A stretch of DNA of 8,886 bases, taken from an uncultured Opitutia bacterium. GTDB lineage: Bacteria > Verrucomicrobiota > Verrucomicrobiia > Opitutales > JABJCN01. The translations under genes and the position numbers were made by a program. This document shows positions 6,797 through 8,886 of this stretch, one piece after another. How positions within the stretch are numbered: the first letter of the stretch is position 1; the number at the start of each line of letters is the position of its first letter. The notes under the pieces are model-generated. The model did not search any database. It was given only the letters and a program-made list of their open reading frames with translations, and was not told the DNA's origin. The DNA lies in contig CAJWSN010000049.1 in NCBI GenBank assembly GCA_913046175.1, positions 1-8,886 on the forward strand, written 5' to 3'.

Positions 6797-7888
6797 CTAA
6801 TATATTTTTTCAAGCAATGCCAGGCGCTTGACTGCCTGGGCATCCCCCTGACCTGCGGCCAAGGTCAGCCATGCCTTGGCTTTGTCCATATCTTGCGGAA
6901 CTCCCTTGCCGACCCAGAACATCAATCCAAGGCGTCTTTGTGCCTCGGCATTTCCTGCCTGGGCCGCCTTCACGCAATGCACGGTGGCTGAATCCAGTCC
7001 CTTGAGATTGACCGGGAGCTGAGAAACTAAAGATGGTGCAGAGGAAACTTTGGGTTTCGGGGCAGGCTTGGGCGCTAGCGAGCCAACAGTGCTTGGTTTT
7101 GGCACCTGATTTGCATCCAGCGCCAACAGCGCTTTTCGCGCAGGTTCATGAGCGCGTTCGGCTGCCTTTCCTATCAATGCCTTGGCTTTCGATAGATTCT
7201 GCGGGACACCGTCACCGCGCTGATAGGCGACACCCAGGTTCATGAGACCCACCGGGAGGTTTTGCTGCGCGGCTTTTTCCAAGTGGAAAATGGCTTCCTT
7301 CTTGTTCTGGGGAATACCTCCATCCCTCATCTGGTCGACGCCAAGTGCGGCCATGCTTCGAGGATATCCCTTGGCGATTGCAATACGGAAGAAACGTTCG
7401 GCTTCCACGGGGTTCGGCGGAATGCCGATGTAATAATAATCACCCATGAGATCTGCTGCAAGAGGGTCTCCTTCACGGGCCATCCGGAACAGGCCGTTCA
7501 AGTAGGCATCCTCATAAAGTTGCCTAGCCGCATCTATCTTTTTCCTGCGTGCCCCTATGTCCTGCATGCCCTCGCTTTCCCACAGGGCAATGGCTCCCAG
7601 GTTGGCAAGTCCAAGCGGGTGGTTCTTTCTTGCGGAAAGGGTGGTCCATTTCTTGGCCTCGTGGAGGGAAATGCTCACTCCCTTGTATCCTGTTCGGTAA
7701 ATAATGCCGAGGTAAGCCTGATAATAGAGACTGCCTGATTCTGCCTCCCAGCGAATCTTGGTCATGGAGTCCCGTGTCGGGGATTTGGGTGCGCGCAACT
7801 TGTCAGGCAGGGGTGCCGACGTGACCATGGCCATTGGCATGCTTCCAACAATGAACAGCAGAAGGTTTGCGATAGGGGAGTGCTTCAT
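6797..7888 (-). CDS. Exported Sel1-repeat (SLR) protein
   Basis: This 363-residue protein has an N-terminal signal peptide (hydrophobic 7-22, likely cleavage after TSA at 23-25) and about five or six Sel1-like repeats. Clear ones lie at about 50-85 (AYLGIIYRTG), 142-173 (ADLMGDYYYIG with AERFFRIAIAKG), 175-209 (MAALGVDQMRDGG), 212-246 (LMNLGVAYQRGDGVPQN) and 313-349 (RRLGLMFWVGKGVPQD). A Lys/Pro/Ser-rich linker at 263-295 separates the last repeat from the rest. Sel1 repeats form alpha-alpha solenoids that act as protein-protein scaffolds; periplasmic members often serve envelope or signalling roles. The partner is unknown. The gene converges on the barrel gene and diverges from the MBG gene. 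No Shine-Dalgarno precedes the ATG. Confidence 0.86.
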   Translation of the reverse strand: MKHSPIANLLLFIVGSMPMAMVTSAPLPDKLRAPKSPTRDSMTKIRWEAESGSLYYQAYLGIIYRTGYKGVSISLHEAKKWTTLSARKNHPLGLANLGAIALWESEGMQDIGARRKKIDAARQLYEDAYLNGLFRMAREGDPLAADLMGDYYYIGIPPNPVEAERFFRIAIAKGYPRSMAALGVDQMRDGGIPQNKKEAIFHLEKAAQQNLPVGLMNLGVAYQRGDGVPQNLSKAKALIGKAAERAHEPARKALLALDANQVPKPSTVGSLAPKPAPKPKVSSAPSLVSQLPVNLKGLDSATVHCVKAAQAGNAEAQRRLGLMFWVGKGVPQDMDKAKAWLTLAAGQGDAQAVKRLALLEKIY

Positions 7889-8097
7889 TGCATAAGGAGT
7901 GAAAAGGGGATGCGAAAGGCAAAGCCATTCGTTCCCAACTGTCCAGCAGAGAATCTCTGATGCTGACTTTTTCTTTGTTACTAAGCCATGCCTTGAATAA
8001 AGGCTTGCAGTCCCTTTGGAATTAGCTTTGTGCTAAAGCCAGCAAATTTGACGAAGCCTTAACATTAAATTTGAGAGAAATGAGAAGCCTAAGCATA
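7889..8097. promoter_or_regulatory. Divergent spacer between the sel1 and MBG genes with tandem dyads
   Basis: No gene of credible length lies here. Two adjacent dyads are visible: CGAAAGGCAAAGCCATTCG (7913-7931; 4 + 3 base pairs around one A-A mismatch, AAA loop) and CAGC/GCTG with AGAG/CTCT inside (7944-7965), followed on the plus strand by CTTTTTCTTT (7967-7976). A seven-base inverted repeat AAGGCTT (8000-8006) and AAGCCTT (8054-8060) and a small GCTTT/AAAGC hairpin (8025-8039) lie further right. TTGAGA (8071-8076) and CATAAT (8094-8099) are 17 bases apart but overlap the predicted start. The spacer should hold promoters for both genes; which of these elements act is inference. Confidence 0.4.
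7944..7976 (+). terminator. Possible hairpin plus T-run in the MBG gene leader
   Basis: CAGC (7944-7947) pairs with GCTG (7962-7965) and AGAG (7948-7951) with CTCT (7955-7958); a three-base bulge separates the stems on the right arm. CTTTTTCTTT (7967-7976) follows. This resembles a rightward intrinsic terminator although no plus-strand gene precedes it, so it would be either leader attenuation of the MBG gene or a stop for antisense transcripts. The stems are short. Confidence 0.28.
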
Positions 8098-8886
8098 ATG
8101 AAGAAAATTCAATTCCCTCCCCTTTTATTTTTGAGCTATTTCCTGTGCGGCTCAATTGCATCAGGGGCTGACAAGTTTGAGTTTGAATATACTGAGTCCA
8201 CGATCTACAGCGGGAACGCGGAGTCAGTCATTGTGACTGCGAAAGACAACGGTCAAGTAATCTCCTATACGGAAGTCTATACAGATGCATCCGGTCAGAC
8301 GGTGACGCCGGTGGCCGCAGGAACCTACAGTTACTCCGTCACCTTTGATCATCCGTTTCTCAAGGATCTTTCCGGCGTGTTCACCATCCAGCAGAACACC
8401 CTGATTGTATCCGCCAATCCTCAATCCCGCCAGTATGGCTTGTCTAATCCGGTACTTGATTATCAAATCACCGGCTTTCGGGGTTCAGACAACAGCAGCG
8501 TTATCAGTGGATCACCCCTGGTCAGCACCCCTGCGACTGCTGGATCCGATGTTGGGTCTTATGGCATCTCGGTGGATGTGAGTGGCATGTCGTCACCAAA
8601 TTATGCTTTTGCTGGCTCTGGTAGTTCCCTCATCGTTACACAGGCTCCGCTGGCGATTCAGGCGAACAGCCAAACTCGTTCCTATGGTGAAGCCAACCCG
8701 GCTTTTACCTATTCGGCAAGCGGTTTTCGTAATGGTGACACCACGGCGGTCCTTGGGGGCGAGCCATCCTACAATACCACGGCCACGGTGGGCTCCACTT
8801 CAGGCAGCTATCCTATCCAGATTTCCCGTGGATTCTTGTCTGCAACCAATTATTCCTTCACCTTTTCAAATGGCACGCTGACAATC
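8098..8886 (+). CDS. Secreted MBG-domain repeat protein, 3' end cut off by window
   Basis: The frame is open without a stop for 263 codons to the window edge. The start MKKIQFPPLLFLSYFLCGS looks like a signal peptide with cleavage near ASGA (21-24). Residues about 25-98 form an Ig-like segment ending AAGTYSYSVTF and GVFTIQQ, resembling the Ig-like domains that precede MBG repeats. Two MBG (YGX-type) repeats follow: LIVSANPQSRQYG at 102-114 with GFRGSD at 126-131 and NYAF at 168-171, then LAIQANSQTRSYG at 185-197 with GFRNGD at 209-214 and NYSF at 251-254. Such repeats build long stalks in surface or secreted adhesin-like proteins, so a large protein probably continues outside. An in-frame ATG at 8080 is an alternative start and has a closer GAGAG; 8098 is preferred for its MKK signal-peptide start. 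Function and anchor are not visible. Confidence 0.85.
   Translation, partial: MKKIQFPPLLFLSYFLCGSIASGADKFEFEYTESTIYSGNAESVIVTAKDNGQVISYTEVYTDASGQTVTPVAAGTYSYSVTFDHPFLKDLSGVFTIQQNTLIVSANPQSRQYGLSNPVLDYQITGFRGSDNSSVISGSPLVSTPATAGSDVGSYGISVDVSGMSSPNYAFAGSGSSLIVTQAPLAIQANSQTRSYGEANPAFTYSASGFRNGDTTAVLGGEPSYNTTATVGSTSGSYPIQISRGFLSATNYSFTFSNGTLTI
8401..8649 (+). repeat. MBG repeat 1 of the secreted protein (coding)
   Basis: This is the first 83-residue unit (protein residues 102-184). Landmarks Y113-G114, G126-F127-R128 and N168-Y169 each recur exactly 83 residues later. The nucleotide sequence of the two units has diverged strongly, so the duplication is old. Confidence 0.75.
8650..8886 (+). repeat. 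MBG repeat 2 of the secreted protein (coding, cut by window)
   Basis: This is the second unit, from L185, aligned to unit 1 without gaps: Y196-G197, G209-F210-R211 and N251-Y252. It lacks only its last few residues, which lie beyond the window; TLTI at the edge corresponds to the SLIV strand of unit 1. Confidence 0.72.

Noticed and set aside
7910..7960. Small plus-strand frame of 16 codons starting at 7910 behind AAGGAG and GGGG
   Set aside because: The ribosome site is good, but the peptide is too short and featureless, and no leader-peptide pattern is visible.
7911..7980. GGCAAAGCC as part of a cyclic di-GMP riboswitch
   Set aside because: Only one short element resembles that motif; the other conserved blocks and the expected three-helix layout are not found.

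Overview
The window looks like chromosomal DNA from a Gram-negative bacterium. The best guess is Verrucomicrobiota, Opitutae-like, but this is inference from gene content and not a computed placement. Supporting points are the two-subunit DUF4212/SSF sodium symporter, a membrane TPR protein with a GGFRALMAD-type segment, an outer-membrane barrel, a secreted MBG-repeat protein, and mostly weak Shine-Dalgarno sequences. GC content looks moderately high in mutS and lower further right. I see no tRNA, rRNA, CRISPR array, insertion sequence or integrase.

Layout. Positions 1-1973 (+) hold the 3' three quarters of mutS, cut by the left edge and ending in a beta-clamp-like QLELF tail. Positions 1974-2085 are a spacer with two mutually exclusive hairpins. 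Positions 2086-2370 and 2374-4194 (+) are a DUF4212 small subunit and its large SSF sodium:solute symporter, three bases apart. The symporter stop codon overlaps the stop of a convergent gene, and a good intrinsic terminator lies just past it. On the minus strand are radC (5810-5091) and a membrane TPR protein (5033-4191), possibly one transcript. A very AT-rich strip upstream of radC begins a divergent spacer. It is followed by an outer-membrane beta-barrel (6019-6738, +), a convergent exported Sel1-repeat protein (7888-6797, -), a 209-base divergent spacer with tandem dyads, and the start of a secreted MBG-repeat protein (8098 to the right edge, +).

How the genes work together. The left part combines DNA repair (MutS, and RadC whose role is uncertain) with sodium-coupled uptake of a probably small organic acid. 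The right part is a run of envelope or secreted proteins (barrel, Sel1 protein, MBG protein) transcribed from separate promoters, so their association is positional only. No gene here marks a clearly new system. The most interesting items are the alternative-pairing spacer after mutS, the structured DNA between the sel1 and MBG genes, the EF-hand-like loop in the symporter, and the truncated MBG protein with an exact 83-residue period.
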